From NCBI RefSeq assembly GCF_003731765.1, contig NZ_MOAL01000003.1, positions 310,001 to 374,000 of the forward strand: a stretch of DNA of 64,000 bases. The letters run 5' to 3'. Source of the DNA: Pseudomonas chlororaphis. Its GTDB lineage: Bacteria > Pseudomonadota > Gammaproteobacteria > Pseudomonadales > Pseudomonadaceae. The position numbers and the translations under genes are program-made. Below the pieces are notes generated by a model that was not told the DNA's origin, did not search any database, and saw only the letters and a list, made by a program, of their open reading frames with translations. Positions 29,456 through 40,343 of the stretch are shown here, piece after piece (position 1 is the stretch's first letter; each line of letters opens with the position of its first letter).

Positions 29456-30415
29456 ATGAAACAGAACAAAGCCCAATGGCCCTGGCACCTGCTAACGGTG
29501 CTGGTGTTGATCGGCCTGGCCGGCGCCCTGTATTACGCCACCTCGCTGATGTCCTACGAATGGCGTTGGAACCGTGTGCCGCAGTACTTTGCCTATCAGG
29601 CCGAGGAGTCCCAGCGGGCGGCGGAGATCTCCACCGTCACCGAACTGGTGCGCCAGGGCGGCAAGGCTGAAGTCACCTTGCGCAACGAGGCCGGTGAAGA
29701 GCAGCGCCTGAGCGTCGATGACAACAGCCTGCAAGTGGCCCGTGGCGACGACGTGGCGGAAGGCGATGTGATCGGTGTGACCCGGCATTGGGCCGCAGGA
29801 CCGCTGCTGTGGGGCTTGTGGACCACGGTGTGGTTGTCGCTGGTGTCCGGGGTGCTGGGCCTGCTGATTGGCCTGGGCACGGGGCTGTGCCGCCTGTCGA
29901 GCAACCCGACCCTGCGCGACCTCTCGGCCATTTATGTCGAGCTGGTGCGCGGCACGCCGCTGCTGGTGCAGATCTTTATCTTCTATTTCTTTATCGGCAC
30001 GGTGCTCAACCTGTCCCGGGAGTTTGCCGGGATTGCCGCGCTGTCGCTGTTCACGGGTGCCTATGTGGCGGAAATCATCCGCGCCGGGGTGCAGTCCATC
30101 GCCCGTGGCCAGAATGAGGCTGCGCGCTCCCTGGGGCTCAGTGCCGGCCAGTCCATGCGTCACGTGGTGCTGCCGCAGGCCTTCAAACGCGTGCTGCCGC
30201 CCCTGGCCGGGCAATTTATCAGCCTGGTCAAGGACACTTCCCTGGTGTCGGTGATCGCCATCACTGAGCTGCTCAAGAGCGGCCGGGAAGTCATCACCAC
30301 CTCGTTCTCGCCGTTCGAGATTCTGTTCTGCGTGGCGGGCCTGTACCTGTTGATCAACCTGCCGCTGTCGAAGATGGCCAGCCGGCTTGAGCGGAGGCTC
30401 GCGCAAAGTGATTGA
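29456..30415 (+). CDS. Amino acid ABC transporter permease with N-terminal periplasmic insert
   Basis: A 319-residue permease of the polar amino acid (HisM/GlnP) family. The core from about residue 115 to the end has the usual helices and the EAA loop ([28 protein letters not shown]). Before it lie an extra transmembrane helix (residues about 10-31) and roughly 80 hydrophilic residues rich in beta-forming stretches ([16 protein letters not shown]). Typical permeases of the family have 220-250 residues without that insert. The stop overlaps the ATPase start. Confidence 0.92.
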   Translation: MKQNKAQWPWHLLTVLVLIGLAGALYYATSLMSYEWRWNRVPQYFAYQAEESQRAAEISTVTELVRQGGKAEVTLRNEAGEEQRLSVDDNSLQVARGDDVAEGDVIGVTRHWAAGPLLWGLWTTVWLSLVSGVLGLLIGLGTGLCRLSSNPTLRDLSAIYVELVRGTPLLVQIFIFYFFIGTVLNLSREFAGIAALSLFTGAYVAEIIRAGVQSIARGQNEAARSLGLSAGQSMRHVVLPQAFKRVLPPLAGQFISLVKDTSLVSVIAITELLKSGREVITTSFSPFEILFCVAGLYLLINLPLSKMASRLERRLAQSD

Positions 30416-31142
30416 AGTCCGCGATCTGGTAAAAGTCTTCGACACCCGTGGCCAAGTGGTCCGGGCCGTGGATAACGTCACCACTCAGGTGGCCAAGGGT
30501 GAAGTGCTGGTGGTGATCGGTCCGTCCGGTTCCGGCAAGTCCACCTTCCTGCGTTGCCTCAATGGCCTGGAAGAGTTCGATTCCGGCTCGGTGAGCATCG
30601 ACGGCCTGCAACTGGCTGACCCCAAGACCGATGTGAACGCCTATCGCCGGGAAGTCGGCATGGTGTTCCAGCATTTCAACCTGTTCCCCCACATGACCGT
30701 GCTGGAGAACCTCTGCCTGGCGCAGAAGGTGGTGCGCAAGCGCGGCAAGAAGGAGCGCGAGGCCAAGGCCCTGGCGTTGCTGGAAAAGGTCGGCATTGCG
30801 CAGAAGGCCAATGAGTTTCCGTCGCGCCTGTCCGGTGGCCAGCAGCAACGGGTGGCGATCGCCCGGGCATTGGCCATGGAGCCCAAGGTCATGCTGTTCG
30901 ATGAGCCGACCTCGGCCCTGGACCCGGAAATGGTCGGCGAAGTGCTGGACGTGATGAAGACCCTGGCCGTGGAAGGCATGACCATGGTCTGTGTAACCCA
31001 CGAAATGGGCTTTGCCCGGGAAGTAGCGGATCGGGTGCTGTTTTTCGATCACGGCAAACTGCTGGAAGACGCCGCGCCGGAGGTGTTCTTCGCCGCGCCG
31101 AAAGACCCTCGCGCCCAGGCCTTTTTGCGCCAGGTGCTGTGA
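30408..31142 (+). CDS. Amino acid ABC transporter ATP-binding protein
   Basis: A 244-residue ATPase of the GlnQ/HisP type with Walker A GPSGSGKS (near residue 39), signature LSGGQQQR and Walker [18 protein letters not shown] use the GTG at 30408, which overlaps the permease stop by 8 bases and has GGAGG 10 bases upstream; a TTG at 30387 would include that site in the gene. It completes the transporter begun at 28549. Confidence 0.95.
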   Translation: MIEVRDLVKVFDTRGQVVRAVDNVTTQVAKGEVLVVIGPSGSGKSTFLRCLNGLEEFDSGSVSIDGLQLADPKTDVNAYRREVGMVFQHFNLFPHMTVLENLCLAQKVVRKRGKKEREAKALALLEKVGIAQKANEFPSRLSGGQQQRVAIARALAMEPKVMLFDEPTSALDPEMVGEVLDVMKTLAVEGMTMVCVTHEMGFAREVADRVLFFDHGKLLEDAAPEVFFAAPKDPRAQAFLRQVL

Positions 31143-31147
31143 CCGCT

Positions 31148-31195
31148 CCAAGCCGGCTCCCACATCCCCCGTAGGAGCCGGCTTGCCGGCGAAGC
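31148..31195. repeat. REP doublet after the ABC operon
   Basis: CCAAGCCGGCTCCCACA (31148-31164) faces GTAGGAGCCGGCTTGCCGGC (31171-31190) in inverted orientation between convergent genes. It may end both transcripts. Confidence 0.8.
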
Positions 31196-31203
31196 CCTTC
31201 AAA

Positions 31204-33120
31204 TCAGACCCTGAAGCGCCCCACCAAGGTCTGCAGATGAGTCCCCAACCGCGCCAGCTCGACGCTGGAGGCCGCGGTCTCTTCACTGGCTGCCGAGGTC
31301 TGCTCGGACACGTCCCGCACATTCAGCACGCTGCGGTTGATCTCTTCCGCCACGGCGCTCTGCTGTTCGGCCGCTGCGGCGATCTGCTGGTTCATGGCCT
31401 GGATCGCTGACACGGTGCGGGTGATGTTCTCTAGGGAACTGCCGGCACGGCGGGTCAGTTCGACGCTGCTGTCGGTCAGGCTACGGCTGTTGTCCATGAT
31501 GCTGGCCACTTGTTGGGTGCCGCTTTGCAGGCCGACGATCAGTTCTTCGATTTCCTCGGTGGACTTCTGGGTGCGCTGGGCCAGGCTGCGCACTTCATCG
31601 GCGACCACGGCGAACCCGCGACCGGCTTCACCGGCCCGGGCGGCTTCGATGGCGGCGTTGAGTGCCAACAGGTTGGTTTGTTGTGCCACTGACTTGATCA
31701 CGTCGAGGACGCTGCCGATCTTGTCGCTTTCCTGCTTCAGGTGGCTCATAGCGTCGGTGGAATTGCCCACCTCGCTGGCCAGGCGCTCGATCTGGGCGAT
31801 GGCTTCGTTCACTACTCGATCACCCTCACGGGCTTGCTGATCGGCAGCCACAGCGGCTTCCGAGGCCTCCTCAGCGTTGCGCGCCACTTCTTGCACGGTG
31901 GCGGCCATTTCATTCATGGCGGTGGCGACCTGGTCGGTCTCGATTTTCTGGTTGTTGACCCCGGCGCTGGTCTGCTCGGTGACGGCCGACAGCTCCTCGG
32001 CGGCGCTGGCGATCTGGGTGACCCCATCGCTGATGCCACCGATCAGTTCCCGCAGGTTCAGGGTCATGCGCTGCATGGCACTTTGCAGTTGCCCCAGCTC
32101 GTCGCGTCGCTGCACGTCGAGGTTCTCGCTGAGGTCTCCCGAGGCCACGCGCTCCACCACTTTCAGGGTTTGCTGCAGGGGCACGACTATCTGTCGGGTG
32201 ATGCTCCAGGCGGCGATCACACCAAACACCAGGGCCAGCAGGGTGACAATTGCCAGGGTGCTTTTGGCTTGTGCCGCGTCGCTGTCACGCTTGTCGGTTT
32301 GTGCGCTGGTGAGTTGCGTGCTCAGCTCCATCAGGCGCGAGCCCTGGTCCGCCATGCGCTTGAGGGCGACGGCACTGGCTACTTGGGAGTCACGGAATTC
32401 GCTGACGGCGGCGCGGTAGCCCTTGAGGGAGTCGGTGGCCTGTTGCAGGTTGGCGATGTGTTGCTCTGGCAGCTTGGCCGGCAGGCTGACCAGGTTGTTC
32501 AGGGCATTGTCGATGGCGTCCAGGGCAGGGCGTTCCGCTTCGACCTTGCCGCTGTAGGTGTAGCCGCGGACTTGGAAGCGCGCTTGCTGGATCAGTTTGG
32601 AGAGGTCGATCACGCTGTTGAACTGGGCCACGCTGTCGCCCTGCAACAGCGATTTTTCTACTTCGGCCACACGTGCTACGGCGTTATCGGCGGTGGCGCC
32701 CAGTTTGCTCCGGGCCGCTTCACGGCTGTCGGTGGCGCGGGTCATGTCGGTGAAGGCGGCCTTGTACTCGGCGACGGCGGCCAGTTGCTGGTCGATCATG
32801 CTGATGCTTTCAGGTTGCTCCAGCTGGGTGCGGGCTTTCTGCAAGCCCTCGTCGAGCTGTTTGAGCAAGCCGGACACCTCGGCGGGGCCCTTTTCGCCAC
32901 GGGTCATTTCGTAGTTCAGGCGGGCGATCCGCAGGTCTTTGGTCAGTTCGTTGAGGCTGGAGATATACCCCAGCTTGTCGCCGCGCTCGATCACGCTGCC
33001 CAGGCCCGTCCAGCCGGTGGCGGTGATCAATACCGTGAGCAGCAGCACCAGGCCGAAGCCGGTCCCCAGTTTTCGATTGACGCTTATATTCCCCAGGGTT
33101 TGGGCGAGCCAGCGGTACAT
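31204..33120 (-). CDS. Methyl-accepting chemotaxis protein with helical bimodular (HBM) sensor, McpK-like
   Basis: A 638-residue chemoreceptor: TM1 at about 20-40, a long all-helical periplasmic sensor (about 45-280) of the HBM type with two stacked four-helix bundles, TM2, HAMP, and a signalling domain with the tip [23 protein letters not shown] receptors bind organic acids; the gene in the same place in P. aeruginosa (PA5072, McpK) senses alpha-ketoglutarate, as I recall, so that or a related acid is a fair guess. I take the ATG at 33120 (ribosome site AAGGGAG) over the in-frame ATG at 33156. Confidence 0.92.
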   Translation of the reverse strand: MYRWLAQTLGNISVNRKLGTGFGLVLLLTVLITATGWTGLGSVIERGDKLGYISSLNELTKDLRIARLNYEMTRGEKGPAEVSGLLKQLDEGLQKARTQLEQPESISMIDQQLAAVAEYKAAFTDMTRATDSREAARSKLGATADNAVARVAEVEKSLLQGDSVAQFNSVIDLSKLIQQARFQVRGYTYSGKVEAERPALDAIDNALNNLVSLPAKLPEQHIANLQQATDSLKGYRAAVSEFRDSQVASAVALKRMADQGSRLMELSTQLTSAQTDKRDSDAAQAKSTLAIVTLLALVFGVIAAWSITRQIVVPLQQTLKVVERVASGDLSENLDVQRRDELGQLQSAMQRMTLNLRELIGGISDGVTQIASAAEELSAVTEQTSAGVNNQKIETDQVATAMNEMAATVQEVARNAEEASEAAVAADQQAREGDRVVNEAIAQIERLASEVGNSTDAMSHLKQESDKIGSVLDVIKSVAQQTNLLALNAAIEAARAGEAGRGFAVVADEVRSLAQRTQKSTEEIEELIVGLQSGTQQVASIMDNSRSLTDSSVELTRRAGSSLENITRTVSAIQAMNQQIAAAAEQQSAVAEEINRSVLNVRDVSEQTSAASEETAASSVELARLGTHLQTLVGRFRV

Positions 33121-33169
33121 GGGTGAACTCCCTTCTTGCCGATTGGGTTTATCCAAGGTTTATCGGCGG

Positions 33170-33225
33170 GCGCGGGCGTTCCTGTAGCGTCGGTTTGTCG
33201 GCGCCCGCGCTGGCGGGTCGCGGGC
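33170..33225 (-). terminator. GC-rich inverted repeats between rsmE and the HBM receptor
   Basis: GCGCGGGCG (33170-33178) pairs with CGCCCGCGC (33202-33210). Alternatively GCCCGCG (33203-33209) pairs with CGCGGGC (33219-33225). The two stems share bases and exclude each other. They lie after the rsmE stop and upstream of the receptor start; no U tract is seen. Confidence 0.4.
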
Positions 33226-33250
33226 AAACCAGTCATTTCGAGGGAGGGGC

Positions 33251-33958
33251 TTAGAACAGGCGGGAGAGCAAGGCGGTGACGGCGGTTTCAACGCGCAGGA
33301 TGCGCTCGCCCAATTGCACAGGCGCAAGGCCGGCCTTGCCCAGCAGGTCGATCTCGTAGGGGATCCAGCCGCCTTCCGGGCCGATGGCCAGGGTCACGGG
33401 TTCATCCAGGCCCCGTGGGCAGGGCGGGTACTGGCCGGGATGCCCCACCAGGCCCAGGGTGCCATCGGCGAGGGCCGGCAGGCGGTCTTCGACAAACGGC
33501 TTGAAGCGTTTTTCGATCAGCACCTCAGGCAGCACCGTGTCCCTTGCCTGTTCCAGGCCCAGGATCAGCTGTTCGCGCACGGCCTCGGGTTCCAGGAAGG
33601 GCGTCTGCCAGAAGCTTTTCTCGACCCGGTAGCTGTTGACCAGCACCAGCCTTGGCACGCCCATGGCGGAGACGGTCTGCAACACCCGGCGCAGCATCTT
33701 CGGGCGCGGCAGGGCCAGGACCAGGGTCAGCGGCAGTTTGCCGGGTGGCGGCTGGTCGAGGCGGACCTGCAACTCGGCTTCACGGGCTTCCAGGCGCAGC
33801 ACCTCGGCCGAACCCATCAGGCCGCCGATGCGTCCGACCCGCAGGCTGTCACCCACGGCGACGCGATGCACGTCCTGCATGTGGGTCAGCCGGCGATCGC
33901 TCAGGATGACCCGGTCGGCCGCAATGAAGTCGGCCTCTTCGAGGAGCAGCAGGTTCAC
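33251..33958 (-). CDS. rsmE: 16S rRNA (uracil-1498-N3)-methyltransferase RsmE
   Basis: Methylates U1498 of 16S rRNA in the assembled 30S subunit. The 235-residue SPOUT protein has the PUA-like N terminus ([17 protein letters not shown]) and the C-terminal knot motif [15 protein letters not shown] followed by [12 protein letters not shown]. It is the last gene of the minus-strand block and overlaps the end of tatC by 4 bases. Confidence 0.95.
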   Translation of the reverse strand: MNLLLLEEADFIAADRVILSDRRLTHMQDVHRVAVGDSLRVGRIGGLMGSAEVLRLEAREAELQVRLDQPPPGKLPLTLVLALPRPKMLRRVLQTVSAMGVPRLVLVNSYRVEKSFWQTPFLEPEAVREQLILGLEQARDTVLPEVLIEKRFKPFVEDRLPALADGTLGLVGHPGQYPPCPRGLDEPVTLAIGPEGGWIPYEIDLLGKAGLAPVQLGERILRVETAVTALLSRLF

Positions 33959-34749
33959 GCTTGGGTCGCTGGCGGCTGGTCGTTGTGATCGTCAGCCGGC
34001 GCATCGTCCGGGTGCTCGCCACGTTTGCTGATCAGCCCGGCGAACAGCACGCCGATCTCGAACAACAGCCACATGGGCACGGCCAGCAGGGTTTGCGAGA
34101 AAATGTCCGGCGGGGTCAGGATCATGCCGACCACGAAGCAGCCGATGATCACGTAAGGCCGGATTTTTTTCAGGTAGACGACGTTCACCACACCGATCCA
34201 TACCAGCAGGACCACGGCCACGGGGATTTCGAAGGCTACGCCAAAGGCGAAGAACAGGGTCATCACGAAATCGAGGTAGCTGGTGATGTCGGTCATCATC
34301 TCCACGCCGGCGGGTGTGGCCGCGGCGAAGAACTTGAAGATCAGTGGGAACACCAGGAAGTAGGCGAAGGCCATGCCGGTGTAGAACAGCAGGATGCTCG
34401 ACACCAACAGCGGTACGGCGATGCGCTTTTCATGCTTGTACAGGCCGGGGGCGATAAAGCCCCAGATCTGATGCAGGATCACCGGGATCGCCAGGAACAG
34501 CGAGACCATCATGGTCAGCTTCAGCGGCGTCAGGAACGGCGACGACACGTCGGTGGCGATCATCGTCGCGCCTACCGGCAGGTACTGGCGCAGCGGCGTC
34601 GAGACGAAGGTGTAGATCTGCTGGGTGAAGGCAAACAACCCGGCGAAGATGATGAAGATCGCCGCGACGCAGCGTAGCAGGCGGGTACGCAACTCGGTGA
34701 GGTGCGACACCAGCGGCATGTGTTGGTCGTTCTCTGGGATATCGCTCAT
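33955..34749 (-). CDS. tatC: Sec-independent protein translocase TatC
   Basis: A 264-residue polytopic inner membrane protein that recognises twin-arginine signal peptides. The family markers are [11 protein letters not shown] at the N terminus, [14 protein letters not shown], and a sixth helix near [16 protein letters not shown]. The C-terminal tail is short and acidic. It overlaps tatB and rsmE by 4 bases each, which points to tight coupling. Confidence 0.97.
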   Translation of the reverse strand: MSDIPENDQHMPLVSHLTELRTRLLRCVAAIFIIFAGLFAFTQQIYTFVSTPLRQYLPVGATMIATDVSSPFLTPLKLTMMVSLFLAIPVILHQIWGFIAPGLYKHEKRIAVPLLVSSILLFYTGMAFAYFLVFPLIFKFFAAATPAGVEMMTDITSYLDFVMTLFFAFGVAFEIPVAVVLLVWIGVVNVVYLKKIRPYVIIGCFVVGMILTPPDIFSQTLLAVPMWLLFEIGVLFAGLISKRGEHPDDAPADDHNDQPPATQA

Positions 34750-35186
34750 GGGGCTCGCGGCGGCAATGTAGGGTCGTGGGGTGGCGGTGTGACAGACGCC
34801 GGTTCGCTGGCCGCTGGTGGCACGCTGGGCGTCGTTTCAACGGGAGCGTTGGCCAAGGGCGCGGCCTGCGCCGGCGTGTCGATGCCAGTGGCGTGAATCG
34901 TCGGCTCGACCACAGGTTCGACCGGGGTCGGCTGTTGCTGGGTCGGGGAGAGGATTTTTCGCGCTTCCTGCTCCAGCGACAGAATGTGCTCGTTGTGCAG
35001 CTGCCGACGGATTTCATCGGCACCGATTTCCCGTTCAACTTCCTGTTTTATTGCGTTGAAACTGCGCTTCAGGCGACCGACCCAGAGGCCGGCGGTACGC
35101 GCAGCGCCGGGCAGGCGCTCGGGGCCGAGCACCAGCAGGGCCACCAGGCCCACCAGCAGCAGTTCAGAGAAGCTGATACCAAACAT
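34746..35186 (-). CDS. tatB: Sec-independent protein translocase TatB
   Basis: A 146-residue protein with one N-terminal transmembrane helix ([21 protein letters not shown]), an amphipathic helix, and a proline- and alanine-rich tail (residues 75-146) of low complexity. TatB joins TatC in signal peptide recognition. The motif with Glu8 in the helix and the LGPERLP hinge separate it from TatA. The gene overlaps tatC by 4 bases. Confidence 0.96.
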   Translation of the reverse strand: MFGISFSELLLVGLVALLVLGPERLPGAARTAGLWVGRLKRSFNAIKQEVEREIGADEIRRQLHNEHILSLEQEARKILSPTQQQPTPVEPVVEPTIHATGIDTPAQAAPLANAPVETTPSVPPAASEPASVTPPPHDPTLPPRAP

Positions 35187-35196
35187 TAGTCAGTGC

Positions 35197-35478
35197 TCAC
35201 GAGTCTTTGCGGATCGGCTCTTCGACTTTCTGCGCCTGCACGTCGATGGTGTGCGGCGGGTTGGCCTGAGCGGTGGCGTGTGGCTGGACCGGTGGCACAG
35301 GTTGTGCGGTCGGTGGTACCACGGGCTCGGCGGGTTTTTCGTCGTCGTTCATGGCCTTGCGGAAACCCTTGATCGATTCGCCGACGTCGGTGCCCAGGTT
35401 CTTCAGCTTCTTGGTGCCAAACACCAGAACCACGACAACCAGAATGACGACCCAGTGTTTCCAGTCAAAAATGCCCAT
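35197..35478 (-). CDS. tatA: Sec-independent protein translocase TatA
   Basis: A 93-residue pore-forming component with a short N-terminal membrane helix ([17 protein letters not shown]), the FGTKKLK hinge and the amphipathic helix [17 protein letters not shown]. The acidic and proline-rich tail ends near residue 93. It lies 10 bases before tatB and 25 after hisE. Confidence 0.97.
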   Translation of the reverse strand: MGIFDWKHWVVILVVVVLVFGTKKLKNLGTDVGESIKGFRKAMNDDEKPAEPVVPPTAQPVPPVQPHATAQANPPHTIDVQAQKVEEPIRKDS

Positions 35479-35503
35479 GCTGCGTTTCCTCTTAGAAAGT
35501 TGT

Positions 35504-35836
35504 TCAGGCGGACGGTCGCGAGGCTTTCTCAGCGTGTCCGGACAGACCGAAGCGGCGGTCGAGTTCGTCGAGAACGGCCTGCGGATGTTGCCCCAGTTGG
35601 GCCAGCATGACCATGCTGTGGAACCACAGGTCCGCGGTTTCGTAGATCACATCGCTGCAGTCACCGCTGACGGCGGCGTCCTTGGCAGCGAGGATGGTTT
35701 CTACCGACTCTTCGCCGACTTTTTCCAGGATCTTGTTCAAACCCTTGTGGTACAGGCTGGCCACGTAGGAGCTGTCGGCGGCTGCGCCCTTGCGCTCTTC
35801 CAGCACTTGGGCCAGACGGTTGAGGGTGTCGTTCAT
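35504..35836 (-). CDS. hisE: Phosphoribosyl-ATP diphosphatase HisE
   Basis: Second step of histidine synthesis: hydrolyses phosphoribosyl-ATP to phosphoribosyl-AMP. The 110-residue MazG-like protein starts [16 protein letters not shown] and has the [11 protein letters not shown] metal-site helix and [13 protein letters not shown]. The ATG at 35836 lies 2 bases after the hisI stop; an in-frame start at 35899 would overlap hisI widely. HisE and HisI are separate proteins here, unlike the fused enzyme of enterobacteria. Confidence 0.96.
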   Translation of the reverse strand: MNDTLNRLAQVLEERKGAAADSSYVASLYHKGLNKILEKVGEESVETILAAKDAAVSGDCSDVIYETADLWFHSMVMLAQLGQHPQAVLDELDRRFGLSGHAEKASRPSA

Positions 35837-35838
35837 GT

Positions 35839-36231
35839 TCAGTGTCCTGCCGAGTAAATCGCGTGCGGGTCTTTGAGGACCGGTTCGACGGTCTTCCACT
35901 GGCCTTCTTCGAAGACGCGGTAGAAGCAGCTGTGGCGGCCGGTGTGGCAGGCGATGTCGCCGATCTGTTCGACCATCAGGATGATCACATCGGCGTCGCA
36001 GTCCAAACGCATTTCATGGAGCTTTTGCACGTGGCCGGACTCTTCGCCCTTGCGCCACAGCTTGCCACGCGAGCGTGACCAATAAATGGCGCGCTGCTCG
36101 GCGGCGGTCAGGCTCAGGGCCTCGCGGTTCATCCAGGCCATCATGAGTACGCGCCCGGTCTTGTGATCCTGGGCAATGGCCGGCACCAGGCCGTCCGCGT
36201 CCCATTTGATCTCGTCCAGCCAATCTTTCAT
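35839..36231 (-). CDS. hisI: Phosphoribosyl-AMP cyclohydrolase HisI
   Basis: Third step of histidine synthesis: opens the adenine ring of phosphoribosyl-AMP. The 130-residue protein has [40 protein letters not shown], and the zinc ligands in [13 protein letters not shown] and [10 protein letters not shown]. It precedes hisE directly, so both make a pair within the ubi-his-tat block. The same chromosome region also holds histidine breakdown about 14 kb away. Confidence 0.96.
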   Translation of the reverse strand: MKDWLDEIKWDADGLVPAIAQDHKTGRVLMMAWMNREALSLTAAEQRAIYWSRSRGKLWRKGEESGHVQKLHEMRLDCDADVIILMVEQIGDIACHTGRHSCFYRVFEEGQWKTVEPVLKDPHAIYSAGH

Positions 36232-36317
36232 CTTCGACTCCGACTACCAGGCCCAACCCGTTGGTTGCGCCTCGGCGATGTGAACTTGAACAGTTTGCCA
36301 GCAGCCCGCGCCAGTGG

Positions 36318-37922
36318 CTATCGGCGCACGACCAGATACAAACCCACGGCAATCATGACCCCGGCCGGCCAATAGCCCAGCGCTTGCAGCGGCCCACCGG
36401 TGGCCAATACCGCGCCACCGCCCAGGTGGGCACAGCCCAGCAGACGCAGGAACCAGTCGTCCTTGCGCTGGCGCCACGGCGCCGGCGGATCGGCCGCGTG
36501 GGGCTGGGACATGCGCTCCAGCAGGTCGCGGGTCATGTTGGCCAGGTGCGGCAGTTGCTCGACCTGGCTGTGCAGGTTGCCCAGCAGGGTTTTCGGGCTG
36601 ACGCGCTCGCGCATCCAGCGTTCCAGGAAGGGTTGGGCGGTGTTCCACAGGTCCAGGTCCGGGTACAGCTGGCGGCCCAGGCCTTCGATGTTGAGCAGGG
36701 TTTTCTGCAACAGCACCAACTGCGGCTGGACTTCCATATTGAAGCGTCGGGCCGTCTGGAACAGGCGCATCAGCACTTGGCCGAAGGAAATATCCTTTAA
36801 CGGTTTTTCGAAGATCGGTTCGCACACGGTGCGAATCGCCGCTTCGAATTCGTTGAGTTTGGTTTCCGCCGGGACCCAGCCCGAATCAATGTGCAACTGC
36901 GCCACACGGCGGTAGTCGCGTTTGAAGAAGGCGAACAGGTTGCGTGCCAGGTAGTCCTGGTCTTGCGGGGTCAGGCTACCGACGATGCCGCAGTCGATGG
37001 CGATGTACTGCGGGCTCCACGGGTTGACGGTGCTGACGAAGATGTTGCCCGGGTGCATGTCGGCGTGGAAGAAGCTGTCGCGGAACACCTGGGTGAAGAA
37101 AATCTCCACGCCACGCTCGGCCAGCATCTTCATGTCGGTGCGTTGGTCGGCCAGGGTCGCCAGGTCGGTGACCTGGATGCCGTAGATGCGCTCCATGACC
37201 AGCACTTTCGGCCGGCACCAGTCCCAATAGACTTGCGGCACGTAGAGCAGCGGCGAACCTTCGAAGTTGCGCTTGAGCTGGCTGGCGTTGGCCGCTTCAC
37301 GCAACAGGTCGAGTTCGTCGTAGATGGTTTTTTCGTAGTCGCTGACCACGTCCACCGGGTGCAGCAGGCGGGCGTCGGCCGAGAGTTTTTCAGCGGCGCG
37401 GGCGAGGATGAACAGCCACGCCAGGTCCTGGGCAATGATCGGCTTGAGGCCCGGGCGGATGACCTTGACCACCACTTCTTCGCCGCTTTTCAGTTGCGCG
37501 GCATGCACTTGAGCCACCGAGGCCGAGGCCAGGGGCTCGACGTCGAAGCGGCTGAACACCTCGCTGATCTTCTGGCCCAGTTGCTCCTCGATCAGGGCCA
37601 TGGACTTCTGCGAGTCGAAGGGCGGCACCCGGTCTTGCAGCAGCATCAGTTCGTCGGCGATGTCTTCCGGCAGCAGGTCGCGGCGGGTGGAGAGGATCTG
37701 CCCGAACTTGATAAAGATCGGCCCCAGGTCCTGCAACGCCAGGCGCAAGCGAGCGCCACGGGTCAGCGTCAGGGTCTTGCGCGGGAACCAGCGCCACGGC
37801 AGGGCGAAGCGCACGGCCAGTAGGAACCAGGGCAGGGGCAGGGCGAACAGCAGGTCATCGAGGCGGTAGCGGATCACGACGCGCTGGATGCGCAACAGAC
37901 GGCGGACGGCAAGCAGCTTCAT
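36318..37922 (-). CDS. ubiB: Ubiquinone biosynthesis regulatory kinase-like ATPase UbiB
   Basis: A 534-residue atypical kinase (ADCK/ABC1 family) needed for coenzyme Q synthesis, thought to extract or present Q intermediates from the membrane. Family markers are the KxGQ region [21 protein letters not shown], the alanine-rich loop replaced motif [13 protein letters not shown], the ExD segment and [11 protein letters not shown]. Two C-terminal transmembrane helices lie in the last 40 residues. It overlaps ubiJ by 4 bases. Confidence 0.97.
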   Translation of the reverse strand: MKLLAVRRLLRIQRVVIRYRLDDLLFALPLPWFLLAVRFALPWRWFPRKTLTLTRGARLRLALQDLGPIFIKFGQILSTRRDLLPEDIADELMLLQDRVPPFDSQKSMALIEEQLGQKISEVFSRFDVEPLASASVAQVHAAQLKSGEEVVVKVIRPGLKPIIAQDLAWLFILARAAEKLSADARLLHPVDVVSDYEKTIYDELDLLREAANASQLKRNFEGSPLLYVPQVYWDWCRPKVLVMERIYGIQVTDLATLADQRTDMKMLAERGVEIFFTQVFRDSFFHADMHPGNIFVSTVNPWSPQYIAIDCGIVGSLTPQDQDYLARNLFAFFKRDYRRVAQLHIDSGWVPAETKLNEFEAAIRTVCEPIFEKPLKDISFGQVLMRLFQTARRFNMEVQPQLVLLQKTLLNIEGLGRQLYPDLDLWNTAQPFLERWMRERVSPKTLLGNLHSQVEQLPHLANMTRDLLERMSQPHAADPPAPWRQRKDDWFLRLLGCAHLGGGAVLATGGPLQALGYWPAGVMIAVGLYLVVRR

Positions 37923-38542
37923 GCGTTATCGCTTGGGTCAAGGGAGCGGGCAAGGCGCTCGAAGCGCGCCTCGAGACGTTCCAGGTCGAGTTTGGCCTGG
38001 TCCAGTTCGCGAAAGCGGGCTTCGGCTTCGCGCTGGCCCACCAGGGTGCGTGATTCTTCCGCCAGGTATTCGGCGAGGTTCTGGTTGAGGCTGGCGAACC
38101 CTTGCTGGTACCAGCGCGCGCGGCTGCGCACATGGCCGCTGAACAGTTGCGTGGCCACCGGGCCGAGCCAGCGCGAGAGTTCGTATTCCCAGTCCAGCTC
38201 CAGGTCCTGGAGGACGGCGGCCAGCTCCAGCAGCACGCTGCTGTCGCCTTCCAGTTCCACCTCGGGGCCGTGGAGGATGGCGGTCTTGTCCTTGCTCAGC
38301 GCCAGGCGCAGCAGGCTCGAGGCCGGCGCGCGCAAGGTGCAGTCGCTGTCGGCGGCCCAATGGGAGGCCAGCATCAGGCCTTCATCGCTGGGCAGGATAA
38401 ACAGCTGCAGGGTTGGGTTACGGCAATCCACGGCGATGACTTTACCGCTCAGGTGCTGCAGGCGCGGCAGGGCCGTGCTATCGAGACGCAGCACCCGGTT
38501 GATGCCGGTCTCGACGCTGGCGAGCAAGCCGCTGAGCAACAT
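37919..38542 (-). CDS. ubiJ: Ubiquinone biosynthesis accessory factor UbiJ
   Basis: A 207-residue protein with an N-terminal SCP2 lipid-binding domain (about residues 15-110, with [28 protein letters not shown]) and a C-terminal helical coiled coil ([20 protein letters not shown]). UbiJ helps hold Q intermediates in the soluble Ubi complex. It sits between ubiE and ubiB with 4-base or 1-codon overlaps on both sides, the order usual for gamma-proteobacteria. Confidence 0.94.
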   Translation of the reverse strand: MLLSGLLASVETGINRVLRLDSTALPRLQHLSGKVIAVDCRNPTLQLFILPSDEGLMLASHWAADSDCTLRAPASSLLRLALSKDKTAILHGPEVELEGDSSVLLELAAVLQDLELDWEYELSRWLGPVATQLFSGHVRSRARWYQQGFASLNQNLAEYLAEESRTLVGQREAEARFRELDQAKLDLERLEARFERLARSLDPSDNA

Positions 38543-39312
38543 CAGGGCTTGATGCCGCGGTGCAGGGCGACGATGCCTGCGGTCATGTTGTGGTAGGTCA
38601 CGCGGTCGAAACCGGCCTCGACCATCATCGACTTCAGGGTTTCCTGGTTCGGGTGCATGCGGATCGATTCGGCCAGGTAGCGGTAGCTTTCCGAGTCGTT
38701 GGTGATCAGCTTGCCCATCAGCGGCATGAAGGCGAAGGAGTAGGCGTCATAGGCCTTGGACATCAGGGTGTTGGTCGGCTTGGAGAACTCGAGCACCAAC
38801 AGGCGACCGCCGGGCTTGAGCACCCGCAGCATGGAGCGCAGGGCGTCTTCCTTGTGGGTCACGTTGCGCAGGCCGAAAGCGATGGTCACGCAGTCGAAAT
38901 GGTTGTCCGGGAAGGGCAGTTTTTCGGCGTCGGCCTGGACGAACTCGATGTTGCCGGCCACGCCTTTGTCCAGCAGGCGGTCACGACCGACCTTGAGCAT
39001 GGAGGCGTTGATATCGGCCAGGACCACTTGGCCAGTCGGGCCAACCAGGTGGGAGAACTTGCGGGTCAGGTCGCCGGTGCCGCCAGCGATGTCCAGCACT
39101 CGGTTGCCAGCACGCACGCCGGACAGTTCGATGGTGAAGCGTTTCCACAAACGGTGCATGCCGCCGGAGAGCAGGTCGTTCATCAGGTCGTACTTGGCGG
39201 CGACAGAGTGGAACACCTCAGCGACTTTTTCCGCCTTCTGGCTTTCCGGAACGTTCTTGAAACCGAAGTGAGTGGTGGGTTCGGCATCGCTGCCTTTGCG
39301 CTGATCAGTCAT
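38542..39312 (-). CDS. ubiE: Ubiquinone/menaquinone C-methyltransferase UbiE
   Basis: SAM-dependent C-methyltransferase of ubiquinone synthesis. The 256-residue protein starts [21 protein letters not shown], with SAM motif [15 protein letters not shown] (near residue 70) and [21 protein letters not shown] use the ATG at 39312; the open frame extends upstream to 39375 but without family similarity. It is the first gene of the minus-strand ubi block. Confidence 0.97.
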   Translation of the reverse strand: MTDQRKGSDAEPTTHFGFKNVPESQKAEKVAEVFHSVAAKYDLMNDLLSGGMHRLWKRFTIELSGVRAGNRVLDIAGGTGDLTRKFSHLVGPTGQVVLADINASMLKVGRDRLLDKGVAGNIEFVQADAEKLPFPDNHFDCVTIAFGLRNVTHKEDALRSMLRVLKPGGRLLVLEFSKPTNTLMSKAYDAYSFAFMPLMGKLITNDSESYRYLAESIRMHPNQETLKSMMVEAGFDRVTYHNMTAGIVALHRGIKP

Positions 39313-39467
39313 ATCGCTGTCACCAAAAGAGAATGCGGGACATTCTAATGCCGGTGGCGGTCTTTGTCTTGGCAAGGCTGAATGTAAGATAGTCAGCCGC
39401 CGGGACGTTTTGACGCAGCCAAGGTCAAGATGCTTCCGCCAAGTCCCTATCGAACAGGAGCCCTTTA

Positions 39468-39743
39468 ATGGCCCATATCAGTGTTGAGCGTGCCCATGGC
39501 CTGGGTAAGGAAGCCGCCCGAGCCAAGGCGGAACAGTTGGCACAAAAACTGGCTGACCAGTACGGCCTGGAGCCCAAGTGGGCAGGTGACACCCTGAACC
39601 TCAAGCGCTCTGGGGTCAAAGGCGCGGTGCAGGTGGGGGATGACTCGATCAAGGTCGATGTCGAACTGGGCCTGTTGATGTCGGCCATGAGCGGCATGAT
39701 CAAATCCGAAATCGAAAAAGCCCTGGATAAAGCCCTGGCCTGA
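39468..39743 (+). CDS. Polyhydroxyalkanoic acid system family protein
   Basis: A 91-residue cytoplasmic protein of the small PHA-granule region family, recognised by position beside phaI/phaF and by [38 protein letters not shown]. It has a helix followed by a short sheet, and a C-terminal basic helix. Its function is not known; it may regulate or associate with granules. A 6-bp hairpin (CGCTCC/GGAGCG, 39781-39797) follows. Confidence 0.85.
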   Translation: MAHISVERAHGLGKEAARAKAEQLAQKLADQYGLEPKWAGDTLNLKRSGVKGAVQVGDDSIKVDVELGLLMSAMSGMIKSEIEKALDKALA

Positions 39744-39809
39744 ATCTGCATGCAGGGGCGGGCGTGGCAGCAATTGCCGCCGCTCCTGCATGGAGCGCAC
39801 AGGGTTTTA

Positions 39810-39837
39810 TTGCATTCGTTAGGGTGCCGATTCTAAT
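39810..39837 (+). promoter_or_regulatory. Candidate sigma-70 promoter of phaI
   Basis: TTGCAT and TCTAAT are separated by 16 bases; the -10 matches the consensus at 5 of 6 positions. The element lies 73 bases before the phaI start codon. In P. putida this promoter responds to the PhaD regulator. Confidence 0.5.
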
Positions 39838-39910
39838 TTTTCTCACTACTTTTGGCCTCACTCCCACTTCCGTGGGCGGTTCCTCAAACCTTCCAAGCGT
39901 GAGGTGCACC

Positions 39911-40333
39911 ATGGCCAAAGTCATTCTGAAGAAAAAAGTCGATATTCAATCGACGGCTCTGAACGAAGTCAAATCCTATGCCCGCAAGATCTGGCTGGCA
40001 GGCCTGGGTGCCTACGCCAAGGTCGGCCACGAGGGCAGCGAGTACTTTCAAGAGTTGATCAAGACCGGTCAAACAGTTGAAAAGAAAGGCAAAAAAGTTG
40101 TGACTGAACAACTTGAAGCCGCCAACAGTCAGATTGATAGCGTCAAGGGCGACGTCAGTAGTCTCAAGGGTAAAGTCGAAGTGCAGTTGGACAAGGTTGA
40201 AAAGGCCTTCGACAGCCGTGTTGCCAGTGCCTTGAATCGCATCGGCATTCCGTCTAAACATGACGTTGAGACACTCTCTGCTAAGCTCGATGAGCTGACG
40301 GCATTGCTCGAACGTGTCGCACGCAAACATTAA
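39911..40333 (+). CDS. phaI: Phasin PhaI
   Basis: A 140-residue granule-associated protein that coats polyhydroxyalkanoate granules. It opens MAKVILKKKVDIQST, then SYARKIWLAGLGAYAKVGHEG, the phasin block shared with PhaF, and an amphipathic helical half to the end. The ATG at 39911 follows GAGGTGCACC; the longer open frame upstream has no family similarity. phaF follows after 10 bases. Confidence 0.96.
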   Translation: MAKVILKKKVDIQSTALNEVKSYARKIWLAGLGAYAKVGHEGSEYFQELIKTGQTVEKKGKKVVTEQLEAANSQIDSVKGDVSSLKGKVEVQLDKVEKAFDSRVASALNRIGIPSKHDVETLSAKLDELTALLERVARKH

Positions 40334-40343
40334 GGAGAACGGG

